Below, piece after piece: positions 44,734 to 53,831 of a DNA stretch of 64,000 bases. The position numbers and the translations under genes are program-made. The notes beneath the pieces are model-generated. The model saw only the letters and a program-made list of their open reading frames with translations, did no database searches and was not told the origin of the DNA. Source of the stretch: RGIG8244 sp045639325. Lineage in GTDB: Bacteria; Verrucomicrobiota; Lentisphaeria; Victivallales; UBA1829. Location of the stretch: positions 62,001-126,000 of the forward strand of contig JAZUCU010000038.1 of NCBI GenBank assembly GCA_045639325.1. The letters are read 5' to 3'. Position 1 is the stretch's first letter, and each line of letters begins with the position of its first letter.

Positions 44734-45054
44734 TTTATACTCCAGTATTAGCGAAAGATTAGTAACGTGAACGGCGCGATTCAGCAACAGAACTGCAATA
44801 GCAGTAAAAAAAATAACTGTATTGCACCCGGAGCAAATCTCATCCGCTGTGGGGAATCACAGATTCACGTCCTCGGCTTTTTAAGCACTCTTCGTACAAA
44901 AACTGCCCGAAGCTCTCTCTGGATCAGGGAATGGCAACAACGCCGTTCAGCTGTTTACCCCTGTTTTTTGACCCGGAGAGTCAAATCAAGTGTCGGTTAA
45001 AAGTTCATCTTTTTTCTCTTCACAACGGGAAAAATTTCATTGTGTTGTGAAGAA
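44734..45054. other. Gene-free interval between glmM and rpsO terminator
   Basis: No convincing open frame is present. It contains small inverted repeats: TTTGAC/GTCAAA at 44969-44987, CTTCACAAC/GTTGTGAAG at 45018-45052 (9 bp), and, read on the minus strand, TTGC/GCAA near 44840 followed by T8. It may be a long structured leader of glmM, but no known ribozyme or riboswitch (including glmS-type) is recognised. Confidence 0.3.
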
Positions 45055-45093
45055 ACGAAAAAGCGGAGGAGGCAATGCAGTGCATGTCTCCGC
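45055..45093 (-). terminator. Terminator of rpsO
   Basis: Read on the minus strand: GCGGAG / CTCCGC stem followed by TTTTTCGTTTCTT, 114 bases after the rpsO stop. Confidence 0.7.
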
Positions 45094-45206
45094 CGTCTTC
45101 TACGATCTGTTTTGCAAGCTGATTACCCGGTCAACGGGGGATGATCTTGCGATATTCCCCCGATCTTGCGTAACCCTTACGATCAGCTTTTACGTCAAAA
45201 GCAAAA

Positions 45207-45476
45207 TTACTTCTGTCCGCGAATGCCGAGAGTACTTGCGATTTCCAAGTACTTGGCATGGTTTTCCTCAGCGAGATAGGAAAGAAGTTTTTTGCGGCGA
45301 TTGACCATAGCCATCAAACCACGGCGAGCACTGTGATCTTTCTTGTGAGCGCGCATGTGTTCAGTCAGTTCGCTGATTTTCTTTGTAAGTACTGCGATTT
45401 GCACTTCGGGAGATCCAACATCGCCCGCCTGGCGTGCAAACTTTTCCATAATTTCTGTTTTTGTAGCTTTGTCCAT
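45207..45476 (-). CDS. rpsO: 30S ribosomal protein S15
   Basis: This protein is about 89 residues long from ATG 45476 (MDKATKTEIM). Hallmarks are GSPEVQIAVLT (near 22), the loop HMRAHKKDHSARRGL (near 39-53) that contacts 16S rRNA helices, and the C-terminal RKKLLSYL. The in-frame TTG nine bases upstream is less likely as start, because the GAGG site lies between the two. It is transcribed alone here, without pnp. Confidence 0.96.
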   Translation of the reverse strand: MDKATKTEIMEKFARQAGDVGSPEVQIAVLTKKISELTEHMRAHKKDHSARRGLMAMVNRRKKLLSYLAEENHAKYLEIASTLGIRGQK

Positions 45477-45783
45477 GATCCTCAATTTCCTGAAGGTTAA
45501 TGAAAGTTTTGACTCTTAAATATATACCGTTTTCAGATTTTTTCAAATAATTTTTCACTTTTTTTTCATTTTTTTTTACTTTTTATGCTTTTTTCTGCGG
45601 AATAAACCCTTTCTGCTTGTTTTTTCTCTGTGTCCGGCGGGCCGTTCTGTGCTCCCCCCTTTTCTTAAAAATCAAATCTCTTTAGTTCTTTTTTGCATTT
45701 ATTTCTTGCATTTTGACGAAAACAGGGTACATTATATCTATTGTTTTATCATCCATATAATATATAAGGAGTCAACAGTAATC
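45477..45783. other. AT-rich divergent promoter interval
   Basis: This 300-base gap between rpsO and the MtlD-like gene is very AT-rich, with T and A tracts and a GC-rich island at 45630-45660. The 3' end carries TTGACG (45714) and TATATC-like elements before AAGGAG at 45767. No gene or structured element was recognised. Confidence 0.4.
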
Positions 45784-46887
45784 ATGGAAAAAGTTTTCCT
45801 CGGTATTGGTGCCGGTCCCATTCAGACCGGTATTTATGTCGCCGGTGCGGCAAAAGGTGGTTATGACCGTATCGTTCTCGCAGACGTGGATAAAGCGCTG
45901 ATCAGTGCGATCCGCGCATCCGGCACTGTCACAGTCAACACTGCCTGTGCTGACACGATCCGCACGGATGTTTATGACAAAATCGAGATTTATGATACCT
46001 CCGTTCCGGAAGATCTGGCGATTCTCAAAAACATTGCGAAAGATGCCATTGCCATCAATACCGCTCTGCCAGCTGTCAAATTCTATCAGTACTGCACATG
46101 GCTGAAAGATGCGTTTGACATGAACCCCGACGGCGTGCGTTATGTTTATACATCCGAAAACTGCACAACCGCTGCCGAAGAATTGCAGAAAGTCCTGGGC
46201 TCCTATCCCAATACTTATATCCTCGACACCGTGATCGGTAAGATGAGCAAGATCTTCATGGCAGACGAATCCGAACTGCCACCGCTTGCTCCCGGCTATG
46301 TCAAAGGTCACTTGGTGGAAGAATTCTGCACCATCTATACAACCGATGCTCCCGGTATCGAAAATGTGGGCATTGTCGGCTTGTATCCCAAGAAAGATAT
46401 CTACCCCTTCGAAGAAGCGAAACTTTACGGTCACAATGCTTCTCACTTCCTGCTGGGTATCCTCGCTGCTCAGAAGGGATGCCGTTACATGAGCGATGCG
46501 GTTCAGTATCCGGAAATCGTGGAAATGTGCCGTCAGGCTCTCCTGACCGAATGCAGTCCTGCTCTCTGCAAAAAGTTCAAAGGTGTAGACTCCTATTTCG
46601 AACCGGCGGAATACAATGCCTGGGCGGAAGAACTGGTTCGTCGTATGACATCCCCGCTGCTCAGTGACAGTGTTGACCGCGTGATTCGTGACATGGATCG
46701 CAAGTTGGCATGGGAAGACCGCATTATCGGTGCCATGCGCCTTTGTCTCTCTCAGGGTGTACAGCCGGTCAATCTGGCAAAAGGTGCGGCATTGGCTGCC
46801 CGTTATTATGCCATCGACAGCCTGAAACAGGGCTGGGGAGAAGGTGCAGAACAGCAGGAAATTGCTGACTGTCTCAAGAATATCTGA
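45784..46887 (+). CDS. Mannitol-1-phosphate dehydrogenase-like NAD(P)-dependent oxidoreductase
   Basis: This protein has about 367 residues from ATG 45784 (MEKVFLG), with AAGGAG 11 bases upstream. A longer open frame upstream is hydrophobic and not coding-like. The N-terminal Rossmann loop GIGAGPIQTG (near residue 7) and VLADVD fit the MtlD/mannitol dehydrogenase family. The mid-region SENCTT (near 124) resembles its substrate domain. The expected C-terminal Lys and His catalytic motifs are not clear. It may oxidise a sugar alcohol phosphate. It is followed by a strong terminator and stands alone. Confidence 0.7.
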   Translation: MEKVFLGIGAGPIQTGIYVAGAAKGGYDRIVLADVDKALISAIRASGTVTVNTACADTIRTDVYDKIEIYDTSVPEDLAILKNIAKDAIAINTALPAVKFYQYCTWLKDAFDMNPDGVRYVYTSENCTTAAEELQKVLGSYPNTYILDTVIGKMSKIFMADESELPPLAPGYVKGHLVEEFCTIYTTDAPGIENVGIVGLYPKKDIYPFEEAKLYGHNASHFLLGILAAQKGCRYMSDAVQYPEIVEMCRQALLTECSPALCKKFKGVDSYFEPAEYNAWAEELVRRMTSPLLSDSVDRVIRDMDRKLAWEDRIIGAMRLCLSQGVQPVNLAKGAALAARYYAIDSLKQGWGEGAEQQEIADCLKNI

Positions 46888-46916
46888 GTTATTCTGTAAC
46901 CGGATAAAATAAAATT

Positions 46917-46947
46917 GGCGGAGCTTTTCGGCTCCGCCTTTTTTTTA
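46917..46947 (+). terminator. Rho-independent terminator
   Basis: GGCGGAGC / GCTCCGCC perfect 8-bp stem with a TTTTCG loop and a tail of eight T. Confidence 0.93.
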
Positions 46948-47169
46948 CCATTCGATGCGATAAGAATGTCGTTCATTATACCGCAAGCGTTTGCATCTGC
47001 GCCGGAATTCTTTTTCTTCGAGCTTATCGAAATCCTCGGAGTTGTATGGATCCAGAGTATTGTTTTCTTCTTTATGAACCGAATTGCTGTCATAAAAGAA
47101 ATGGCATCCGCCGCCGTGATGTTTGTTTTTGTGAAAATTGTTTTTCCGGTCAAAATCTTTTTTATTCAT
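46945..47169 (-). CDS. Small charged protein of unknown function
   Basis: The protein has 74 residues from ATG 47169, preceded by AGGGAGGGAG. It is rich in Lys, Arg, His, Asp and Glu, with HHGGGCHFF near residue 17 and an acidic middle (EEKEFRRR). No signal peptide or membrane segment and no family is recognised. The good ribosome-binding site and the sharply coding-like composition support a real gene. The His/Cys cluster may bind metal. Confidence 0.55.
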   Translation of the reverse strand: MNKKDFDRKNNFHKNKHHGGGCHFFYDSNSVHKEENNTLDPYNSEDFDKLEEKEFRRRCKRLRYNERHSYRIEW

Positions 47170-47289
47170 GTTACTCCCTCCCTCTTTTGCGAGTTTTTTT
47201 TCACTGTGATATACAATAAGCCGGAAATAGTAGGAATGCAATCGGCAAAAAAAGAAAAATTTTATTTTCTTGCGGCAAAAAAATGAGTA

Positions 47290-47323
47290 TAAAAAAACAC
47301 CGACAGTTTTTGCTGCCGGTGTT
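47290..47323 (-). terminator. Terminator of the activase gene
   Basis: Read on the minus strand: AACACCG / CGGTGTT with inner CAG/CTG, then TTTTTTAT, 23 bases after the stop of the fused activase gene. Confidence 0.8.
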
Positions 47324-47345
47324 GAGGGCGTATCAGAATGTCTGA

Positions 47346-49418
47346 TCACTTCTGCATGGGACCGAAAATATTGCCGTACTTTTTCTGGTTCAATGCTTCC
47401 ACATAGGCACTGACTTTTGTATAAGTACTGCAGGGGTCAATGGTCTGGTCCATACAGTCGCCATCGAGTACCAGGAGAGGTACTTTAGCTTTTGTCAATT
47501 CTTCTCTTGCATGTTTGACGAATGAGCTGTCCGCCATGGAGCAGCGTCCGAAACCATGATTGTAGAGAATACAACCGTTGAGTTTGAAATGCTTGACCTG
47601 TTCGAGGATCGCCTTTACGCGGTAATCGGGATCCATGAAGCCGGAATGGAGCATTTTCTTTGCGAGAGAGCGATAGGGATCATCGGGATCCAGCGGAGCC
47701 CAACCCACGTAGTTGACTTCTTCAAAGACGATGGGTGCGCGGCACTGATCTTCGATGTAGTTCAGCAATTCGCTGTGGTAGAACGGGGGCAGATGGAGCC
47801 AGATCAAACGGTGGGTGTTATCGAATTCCACAGAGGAGGGCTTTGCGGCTTCTTCTTCCAGTTCAGAATAGAGCTGTTTCTGCAGATCGATCAATTCCGG
47901 AGTACCCCACATCTGAGAGAAGATGGTGGCAAAATAGATGCTCTGGGACCCACGGATCAGCGGGCGGTTTGCGGCACGCAGATCGTTGATCTTCAGAGAA
48001 TGGATACGGGCTTCGTTGGAATAATTACATGCCGCAGCAAGTTTGCCGGGATCCATCTTCAAGCCGGTTTTTGCCATGATGCGGTGAACGGCACGTTCCA
48101 GGTCTTCCGCCAGGTGTTCCACGGCATTGCCGTCTTCATTCGGCGGTGTCTGGAGGGAGAAGAACCGGTCTTCGATCCCGTATGTGCGGACGAGGTCGCG
48201 GAAGACGCGTTCGCCCTGTTGACACGGCTGGGAAGTGGAAACACCGAATTCCGCCTTGGGCAGTTCGGAGCCTTCCAATACGCGGAGGAAGGAGCAGGTT
48301 TCGCCGGAATATCCTTTGCAGGCCGCGTTATCGAATGCTTTTTTGACGCGTTTGCCATTTCTTGCAAAGAGAGCTGCGTAAGTTTCCAATGTGAGGATGC
48401 GGACATCCAATGCATTGAGAATTTCGGAGGGGAAGAACAGGTTACGCCATACGCAGGGCTTATCCCGTTTGCCGAAGAAGTCGCGGCGGGTCGCAACGGA
48501 ACGCATGCTGGTTGATTTCAGATTCTTTTCCGGCAGCGGAGCATTGATTTCCGGTTTCTGTTTTGCTTTGGATTTATGATATTCTCTTGCGAGGCAGGCT
48601 GCACCCAGAGCACCCATGACCGCATGGAATTCTGGAACGATAATGTTGTTGCCTGTGATTTCACGCAGATAATAGGCAACTGCACGGTTGTATGCCACAC
48701 CACCCTGGAAATAAATCGTACCTTTGTAACCCTGGAACAATTCGCCTACGCCGGACATGATGGTACGGGCCTGAGCACGGCAGGCACCACCGATGATTTC
48801 ACCCAGCGGGAAACGGTTCTTGAATTTGTTGATGGAGGTTGCACTGAGAACAGCACAGACACTGGAGAATTCCAATGTGCTGTCGTAATTCACTTTGTCT
48901 GCCATTTCGTTGACGGGGATATTGAGTTTCGCGGCAACGCTGTCCAGAAATGCACCGGTACCGGCAGCGCAGATACCACTCATCTTGTAATTCCACATCT
49001 GCATTTCGGGGTTGAAGACCATCGCCTTGCTGTCCTGTCCACCGACGTCAAGAATTGCGCAGCAGTCGGGGTGATGATGATGTGCCCCGGCAACGTGTGC
49101 GGTGACTTCGCTGACCTGGAAGTCATAGGGGAGGAAGTCGTGTGTATCTTCCACGATCTGACTGCCGGTGACGACGGTGCATGTGATATCTTTAATGCTT
49201 CCTGCGCCGCTGTCGTGGAGGAAACCATCGACCGTTTCCCGGAGTTGACCGAAGTTACATGCACCGCAATGACCGCAAGCGCCGGTACAGCGAACTCTGC
49301 CGGAATCAACGGGCTTTGTCCGCTGATACATGGAGTGGCGGACTTTTCCTGATTCAGTCATCAGGACGGCTTTGAATGTTGTGGAGCCGATATCGATTCC
49401 CAAAAACAGTTTTTCCAT
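47346..49418 (-). CDS. Fused 2-hydroxyacyl-CoA dehydratase-type activase and HgdB/DUF2229-like protein
   Basis: This protein has 690 residues. Residues 1-275 form an ASKHA-fold activase (LGIDIGSTTFKAVL near 6, DVGGQDSKA near 140). It has the two [4Fe-4S] ligand regions (GICAAGTGAFLD near 166 and SSVCAVLSATS near 203) used to drive electrons with ATP. The remaining half resembles the dehydratase/double-cubane-cluster protein (GCILYNHGFGRCSM near 625, VLDGDCMD near 655). In most anaerobes the two are separate polypeptides. An extra CxxxxCxxCxxC block (CTGACGHCGAC near 44-54) is inserted in the activase. The gene is monocistronic with its own terminator. The reaction is unknown. Confidence 0.8.
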   Translation of the reverse strand: MEKLFLGIDIGSTTFKAVLMTESGKVRHSMYQRTKPVDSGRVRCTGACGHCGACNFGQLRETVDGFLHDSGAGSIKDITCTVVTGSQIVEDTHDFLPYDFQVSEVTAHVAGAHHHHPDCCAILDVGGQDSKAMVFNPEMQMWNYKMSGICAAGTGAFLDSVAAKLNIPVNEMADKVNYDSTLEFSSVCAVLSATSINKFKNRFPLGEIIGGACRAQARTIMSGVGELFQGYKGTIYFQGGVAYNRAVAYYLREITGNNIIVPEFHAVMGALGAACLAREYHKSKAKQKPEINAPLPEKNLKSTSMRSVATRRDFFGKRDKPCVWRNLFFPSEILNALDVRILTLETYAALFARNGKRVKKAFDNAACKGYSGETCSFLRVLEGSELPKAEFGVSTSQPCQQGERVFRDLVRTYGIEDRFFSLQTPPNEDGNAVEHLAEDLERAVHRIMAKTGLKMDPGKLAAACNYSNEARIHSLKINDLRAANRPLIRGSQSIYFATIFSQMWGTPELIDLQKQLYSELEEEAAKPSSVEFDNTHRLIWLHLPPFYHSELLNYIEDQCRAPIVFEEVNYVGWAPLDPDDPYRSLAKKMLHSGFMDPDYRVKAILEQVKHFKLNGCILYNHGFGRCSMADSSFVKHAREELTKAKVPLLVLDGDCMDQTIDPCSTYTKVSAYVEALNQKKYGNIFGPMQK

Positions 49419-49536
49419 TATACTTTTCTTTCTGTTTCAAAAAAATGATACTATAAAATTATTCACTGTAATATACACCTCGAAAAATTTTTTTCACCTT
49501 TTTTTCTGAAAAAAAATCTTTTTTTTCCAATCATTA

Positions 49537-49565
49537 TTGATTTTTTTTCCCTTTTATGCTATATT
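49537..49565 (+). promoter_or_regulatory. Promoter candidate of uvrB
   Basis: TTGATT (49537-49542), 17-base spacer, TATATT (49560-49565), 26 bases before the uvrB start. No LexA-like box is recognised here. Confidence 0.6.
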
Positions 49566-49591
49566 GTGCCGGTTTTACAGAGGATTTTTAC

Positions 49592-51763
49592 ATGCTTGAT
49601 CATTTTTTTGTACAATCTGAATTTCAACCGGCGGGGGATCAGCCCGCTGCCGTACGGTCCCTGGCAAAAGGCATTCAGGAGAATGTCCCGTTCCAGACAT
49701 TGCTTGGTGTCACCGGCTCCGGAAAAACTTTCACGATCGCGAAAGTTCTGGAACAGCTGGGTGGCGCACGCCCTGCATTGGTGTTATCTCATAACAAAAC
49801 TCTGGCTGCCCAGTTGTACAGTGAATTCAAATCGTTTCTGCCGGAAAATGCGGTGGAATATTTTATCAGTTACTACGATTATTACCTGCCGGAATCTTAT
49901 ATCCCCCAGACCGATACCTATATCGCCAAAGACTGCAGTATCAACGATAATATCGAACGTTTGCGCCTCAGTGCCACGGCATCGCTGCTGGAACGGAAAG
50001 ATGTGTTGACTGTCGCCAGCGTTTCCTGCATTTATGGTTTGACATCGCCGGAAGATTACAGCGAGATGAGTATCCGGCTCAAGCGGGGGCAGATCCTTGA
50101 CCGGGATGAATTTCTCCGTATGCTTGTGGCGGTGCAATATGAACGTAACGATATGGCGCCGGAACGCGGCGAATTCCGGGTACGCGGAGATCATGTGGAT
50201 GTTTATCTCTCACAGAAAGATCAATTTCTCCGCATCGAATTCTGGGGCGATGAACTGGATTCCATTGCAAGGTATGATGTAAAAAGCGGACGATTGATTG
50301 ACCGCGACGATCATGCCTTGATTTTCCCTGCCAAACACTTTGTTATGCCTCAGGATCAAATCAAGCGGGCATCGGAACTCATCCGCAAAGAATTGAAAGA
50401 ACGGGTCGCCTGGTTTGAAGCCCACGGAAAACTGGTGGAAGCACAACGGTTGTTCCAGCGGGTCACGTACGATATTGAGATGATGAACGAAATCGGCTAT
50501 TGTTCCGGCATTGAAAACTATTCCCGTCATCTGGCATTCCGTCCGGAAGGCAGCCGCCCGTTCTGTCTGCTTGACTTTTTCCCGCAGGATTACCTGTTAT
50601 TCATTGATGAATCCCACGTGACACTGCCGCAGCTGCAGGCAATGTATAAAGCGGACCGGAGCCGGAAACAGATGTTGGTCGATTATGGATTCCGCCTGCC
50701 ATCCGCATTGGATAACCGTCCGCTGAAATTTGAAGAATTTCTTTCCATGATGGGGACGACGGTATTCGTTTCCGCCACGCCCGGAGACTTTGAAAAGGAA
50801 CACAGTGCCGGACATATCACCGAACTGGTTGTCCGCCCGACCGGTTTGCTTGACCCGCCGGTGGAAGTTCGCCCGCTGGAATCTCAGATCGATGATGTGA
50901 TTGAAGAGATTCGCCGCTGTACAGCCAAAGGGGCCCGGTCACTGGTTGCGACTTTGACGAAAAAGAGTGCGGAGCGTTTGGCGGATTATCTGACGGGGCT
51001 CGGTATCCGGGTGAAATATTTACACTCGGAAATTGATGCCATTGAACGTGTGCGTATTCTGAATGAATTGCGTGCCGGGGATTTTGACTGTATTGTGGGG
51101 ATCAATCTTTTGCGGGAAGGGATCGACTTGCCGGAATTGATGCTGGTGGCGATTCTCGATGCCGATAAAGAAGGCTTCCTGCGGTCATCCCGTTCCTTGA
51201 TTCAGATTGCAGGCCGTGCCGCCCGTAATGCCAATGGCTATGTCGTGCTTTATGCGGATACGGTCACGGACAGCATGCAGGCATTGCTTGATATCACCGA
51301 ACAGCGTCGCAAAAAGCAGATGGAATACAATCTGCAGCACAATATCACACCGCAGACCGTTCGGAAAAGTATTCGGGAATCCATTACCGATGTGTTGGGG
51401 ATTTCCTCCAAGACCGGGTCTAATGATGCCAAGCGCACGCCTTATGATTCTCCCTACGGCAATGTGACTCTTGCCATGCGGGAAAATGTGGGGGCGTATG
51501 ATGCATCCGTCGGCAGTGATAATGGAACGCCAGTCAAAAAATCACGGGGCAGGGGTGCGAAAAAACTGCCCGATCTGGCACAGCGTGACGTACAGGATTT
51601 GCTGGATCGTACCGGAGCGGCAAATCTGGATGAGATTCTGACTGCTTTGGAAGCGGATATGTTGGAAGCTGCAGCAAATCTGGAATTCGAACGTGCCGCC
51701 GCATTGCGTGATCAGATCAAGGCATTGAAGCCCGATGAATTGAATTTACCACAAAAACGTTAA
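49592..51763 (+). CDS. uvrB: Excinuclease ABC subunit B
   Basis: UvrB is the damage-verifying helicase-like subunit of nucleotide excision repair. I start at ATG 49592 (MLDHFFVQ), with AGAGGA about eight bases upstream. Walker A is GVTGSGKT (near 41), the DNA-gripping beta-hairpin region is YYDYYLPESYIPQ (near 92), and NIERLRLSATASLL follows. Motif VI is QIAGRAARN (near 542), and a C-terminal UVR domain is EFERAAALRDQIKAL. About 723 residues is longer than the usual ~670, because a ~55-residue Gly/Lys-rich linker (near 630-670) lies between the helicase core and the UVR domain. Confidence 0.96.
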   Translation: MLDHFFVQSEFQPAGDQPAAVRSLAKGIQENVPFQTLLGVTGSGKTFTIAKVLEQLGGARPALVLSHNKTLAAQLYSEFKSFLPENAVEYFISYYDYYLPESYIPQTDTYIAKDCSINDNIERLRLSATASLLERKDVLTVASVSCIYGLTSPEDYSEMSIRLKRGQILDRDEFLRMLVAVQYERNDMAPERGEFRVRGDHVDVYLSQKDQFLRIEFWGDELDSIARYDVKSGRLIDRDDHALIFPAKHFVMPQDQIKRASELIRKELKERVAWFEAHGKLVEAQRLFQRVTYDIEMMNEIGYCSGIENYSRHLAFRPEGSRPFCLLDFFPQDYLLFIDESHVTLPQLQAMYKADRSRKQMLVDYGFRLPSALDNRPLKFEEFLSMMGTTVFVSATPGDFEKEHSAGHITELVVRPTGLLDPPVEVRPLESQIDDVIEEIRRCTAKGARSLVATLTKKSAERLADYLTGLGIRVKYLHSEIDAIERVRILNELRAGDFDCIVGINLLREGIDLPELMLVAILDADKEGFLRSSRSLIQIAGRAARNANGYVVLYADTVTDSMQALLDITEQRRKKQMEYNLQHNITPQTVRKSIRESITDVLGISSKTGSNDAKRTPYDSPYGNVTLAMRENVGAYDASVGSDNGTPVKKSRGRGAKKLPDLAQRDVQDLLDRTGAANLDEILTALEADMLEAAANLEFERAAALRDQIKALKPDELNLPQKR

Positions 51764-51776
51764 AGGAATATGATTC

Positions 51777-53831
51777 ATGAAAACATTCTCTTTTGCCAAT
51801 GGTACCCGTTTTGTTTATGAGGAAACAAGCAAAAAACTGACACTCGCTTCTCTGTTCGGCATGACGACTGGGCATAATGGTGCCGATTTTTCCATGACAG
51901 CTTCCGGAATGGCTGTGGTCAGTGTTGACTCCCAACGTTTGGAAGGTCCAAAATTTCAATACGAATGTTCTTCTGATTCCGTCGACCATTTCCAATATTC
52001 TGCCACCGATAAAAATAATACCGTCCGTTTTGATGGCGAATGGTGTTTTGAATATGCATACGGTCTTGTTGCCTGCCGCAGTAAATTGACCAATACATCC
52101 GATAAAGCCGTGACGGTACGCCGTGCTTTGCCTCGCTGGACGTTTTCCTCCGGCGATTATGAGGTTTATTCCCAGTTGAGCCGTTGGGGCGCGGAAAATC
52201 AATTGCAGCGTACCGATTTTAACGGCGCTGGATTGGAATTGAAAGCCCGTGATGCCCGGTCGACTGCCGGAGCAACGCCGTTCTGTGCGATCAAAGACAA
52301 AGAAAACGGATTGGGGGCGGCATTCCATGTTATCCCGAAAGGCAACTGGATCATCCGGATTCATGGTGATGTGATCAGCAACGATTCCCCGAATCTGGTA
52401 TTGGAAGCCGGTCTTGCGGATAACGATCTCTTCTTCCAGCTTGCCCCCGGTGAATCCATTGAATTGCCGGAAGTGCTGCTGCAGGAAATGTCCTCCGGCG
52501 ATATCCGGGACCTTACCATGCCGCTCCACCGGTATATGAACGAAAAGCGGCTCCCCGATGATTTCAAATTGCCGCCCATTGTTTATAATTCCTGGCTCTA
52601 TCGTTTCACGTCCTTTACCCGGGAACAGCTGACGGCCCAACTTCATGCCGCGAAAAAGATCGGATGCGAAGTCTTTGTCGTCGATGCCGGCTGGTTCGGA
52701 ATTGACGCTTCCTGGGGTATGGTTGGCGACTGGCGGGAAAAGCCCGGTGCTCCCTTCTTCGGCAACATGAAAGATTTTGCGGATGAAGTCCGTGCTGCCG
52801 GTTTGAAATTCGGTTTCTGGATGGAGCCGGAACGGTATGCTGCCGGAATCCCTGTCCGTGAGGAACATCCGGAATGGTTCCCGGAGCACACCAGCCGAAT
52901 CGATGTGTTGCAGCCGGAAGCTGAAGAATATCTGTACAATGTTCTTGCGGAAAACATCCGCAAATTTGGCGCGGAATACATTAAACTGGATTTCAATGCC
53001 GATGTGGGCTATGATCATTACGGCATGGAACATTTCCAATACCGCATGAAAATTTATGACATTTATACCCGTCTCCGCAAAGAGTTTCCGACTCTGGTCG
53101 TTGAAAACTGCGGCTCCGGTTCTCTGAATTGCGATCTGATGACGGCGCAGGTATATAATCACGCCTTTATCAGTGACAATGCTCACCCCTATGAAACATT
53201 GCGGATCCGTCAGGGCACATTCCAGCGGTTCATTCCGGGCCGTGTCTATAACTGGGTAGTCATGCGGCCGGAACCGGAACGCCGGACCCGTATTTCTCTG
53301 GAAGATCTGGTTCTTACCTGTGGCGCAGCGACCTGGGATGAAGCACAGCTTATCAGCTTGAGATATGTTATGATTTCCGCATTGCTTGGGATTCCCGGAT
53401 TCACCGGTGAACTTGCCGAATTCTCACCGGAAATGCTGGATAAAATCGCAGCTTACGTGAAATTCTATAAGAATTACCGGGCGTTCTTCACCAAGTCAGC
53501 AGTCCGCATGTTGACGCCTGCCGATAACAAGGTGACGGATTACGAAAAATATCTGGCGTTCCAGATGCAGGATCATGAAAAAGAGGATTCGCTGGTCTTT
53601 GTCTTCTCCAATCCGTCTTCCCACCGTTCGGTTCGGAATTTCCGCCTCAGCAATCTTTCTCCTGAGAAAAAGTACAGAGTGGAACAGCTTTTCGCCGGTC
53701 ATCCCATGCAGCCGACGATAATTCTTTCCGGTGAACAATTGATGAAGTACGGCATGCCGACGGTGTTGATTGCCAATCAGCATGTGCGCCACAGTGCCGC
53801 CTTGTACCGGGTGACACCGTCAGCCGAATAA
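51777..53831 (+). CDS. Alpha-galactosidase, GH36
   Basis: This 684-residue protein lacks a signal peptide and is therefore probably cytoplasmic. N-terminal beta-sandwich, then (beta/alpha)8 barrel, with PPIVYNSWLYRF near 262 and EVFVVDAGWFG near 298. The nucleophile Asp is in YIKLDFNAD (near 400), followed by ENCGSGSLNCD (near 440) and the acid/base region ISDNAHPYETLRI (near 463). GH36 enzymes remove alpha-1,6-galactose from melibiose and raffinose-type sugars. It follows uvrB by 13 bases and ends inside the 3' end of the convergent DNA polymerase gene. Confidence 0.9.
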   Translation: MKTFSFANGTRFVYEETSKKLTLASLFGMTTGHNGADFSMTASGMAVVSVDSQRLEGPKFQYECSSDSVDHFQYSATDKNNTVRFDGEWCFEYAYGLVACRSKLTNTSDKAVTVRRALPRWTFSSGDYEVYSQLSRWGAENQLQRTDFNGAGLELKARDARSTAGATPFCAIKDKENGLGAAFHVIPKGNWIIRIHGDVISNDSPNLVLEAGLADNDLFFQLAPGESIELPEVLLQEMSSGDIRDLTMPLHRYMNEKRLPDDFKLPPIVYNSWLYRFTSFTREQLTAQLHAAKKIGCEVFVVDAGWFGIDASWGMVGDWREKPGAPFFGNMKDFADEVRAAGLKFGFWMEPERYAAGIPVREEHPEWFPEHTSRIDVLQPEAEEYLYNVLAENIRKFGAEYIKLDFNADVGYDHYGMEHFQYRMKIYDIYTRLRKEFPTLVVENCGSGSLNCDLMTAQVYNHAFISDNAHPYETLRIRQGTFQRFIPGRVYNWVVMRPEPERRTRISLEDLVLTCGAATWDEAQLISLRYVMISALLGIPGFTGELAEFSPEMLDKIAAYVKFYKNYRAFFTKSAVRMLTPADNKVTDYEKYLAFQMQDHEKEDSLVFVFSNPSSHRSVRNFRLSNLSPEKKYRVEQLFAGHPMQPTIILSGEQLMKYGMPTVLIANQHVRHSAALYRVTPSAE

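Noticed and set aside
44969..44987. TTTGAC/GTCAAA hairpin as a terminator
   Set aside because: The T-run precedes the hairpin on the plus strand and there is no T-run after it on either strand.
44734..45054. glmS ribozyme, RNase P, tmRNA or SRP RNA
   Set aside because: The conserved core sequences of these RNAs were not found on either strand.
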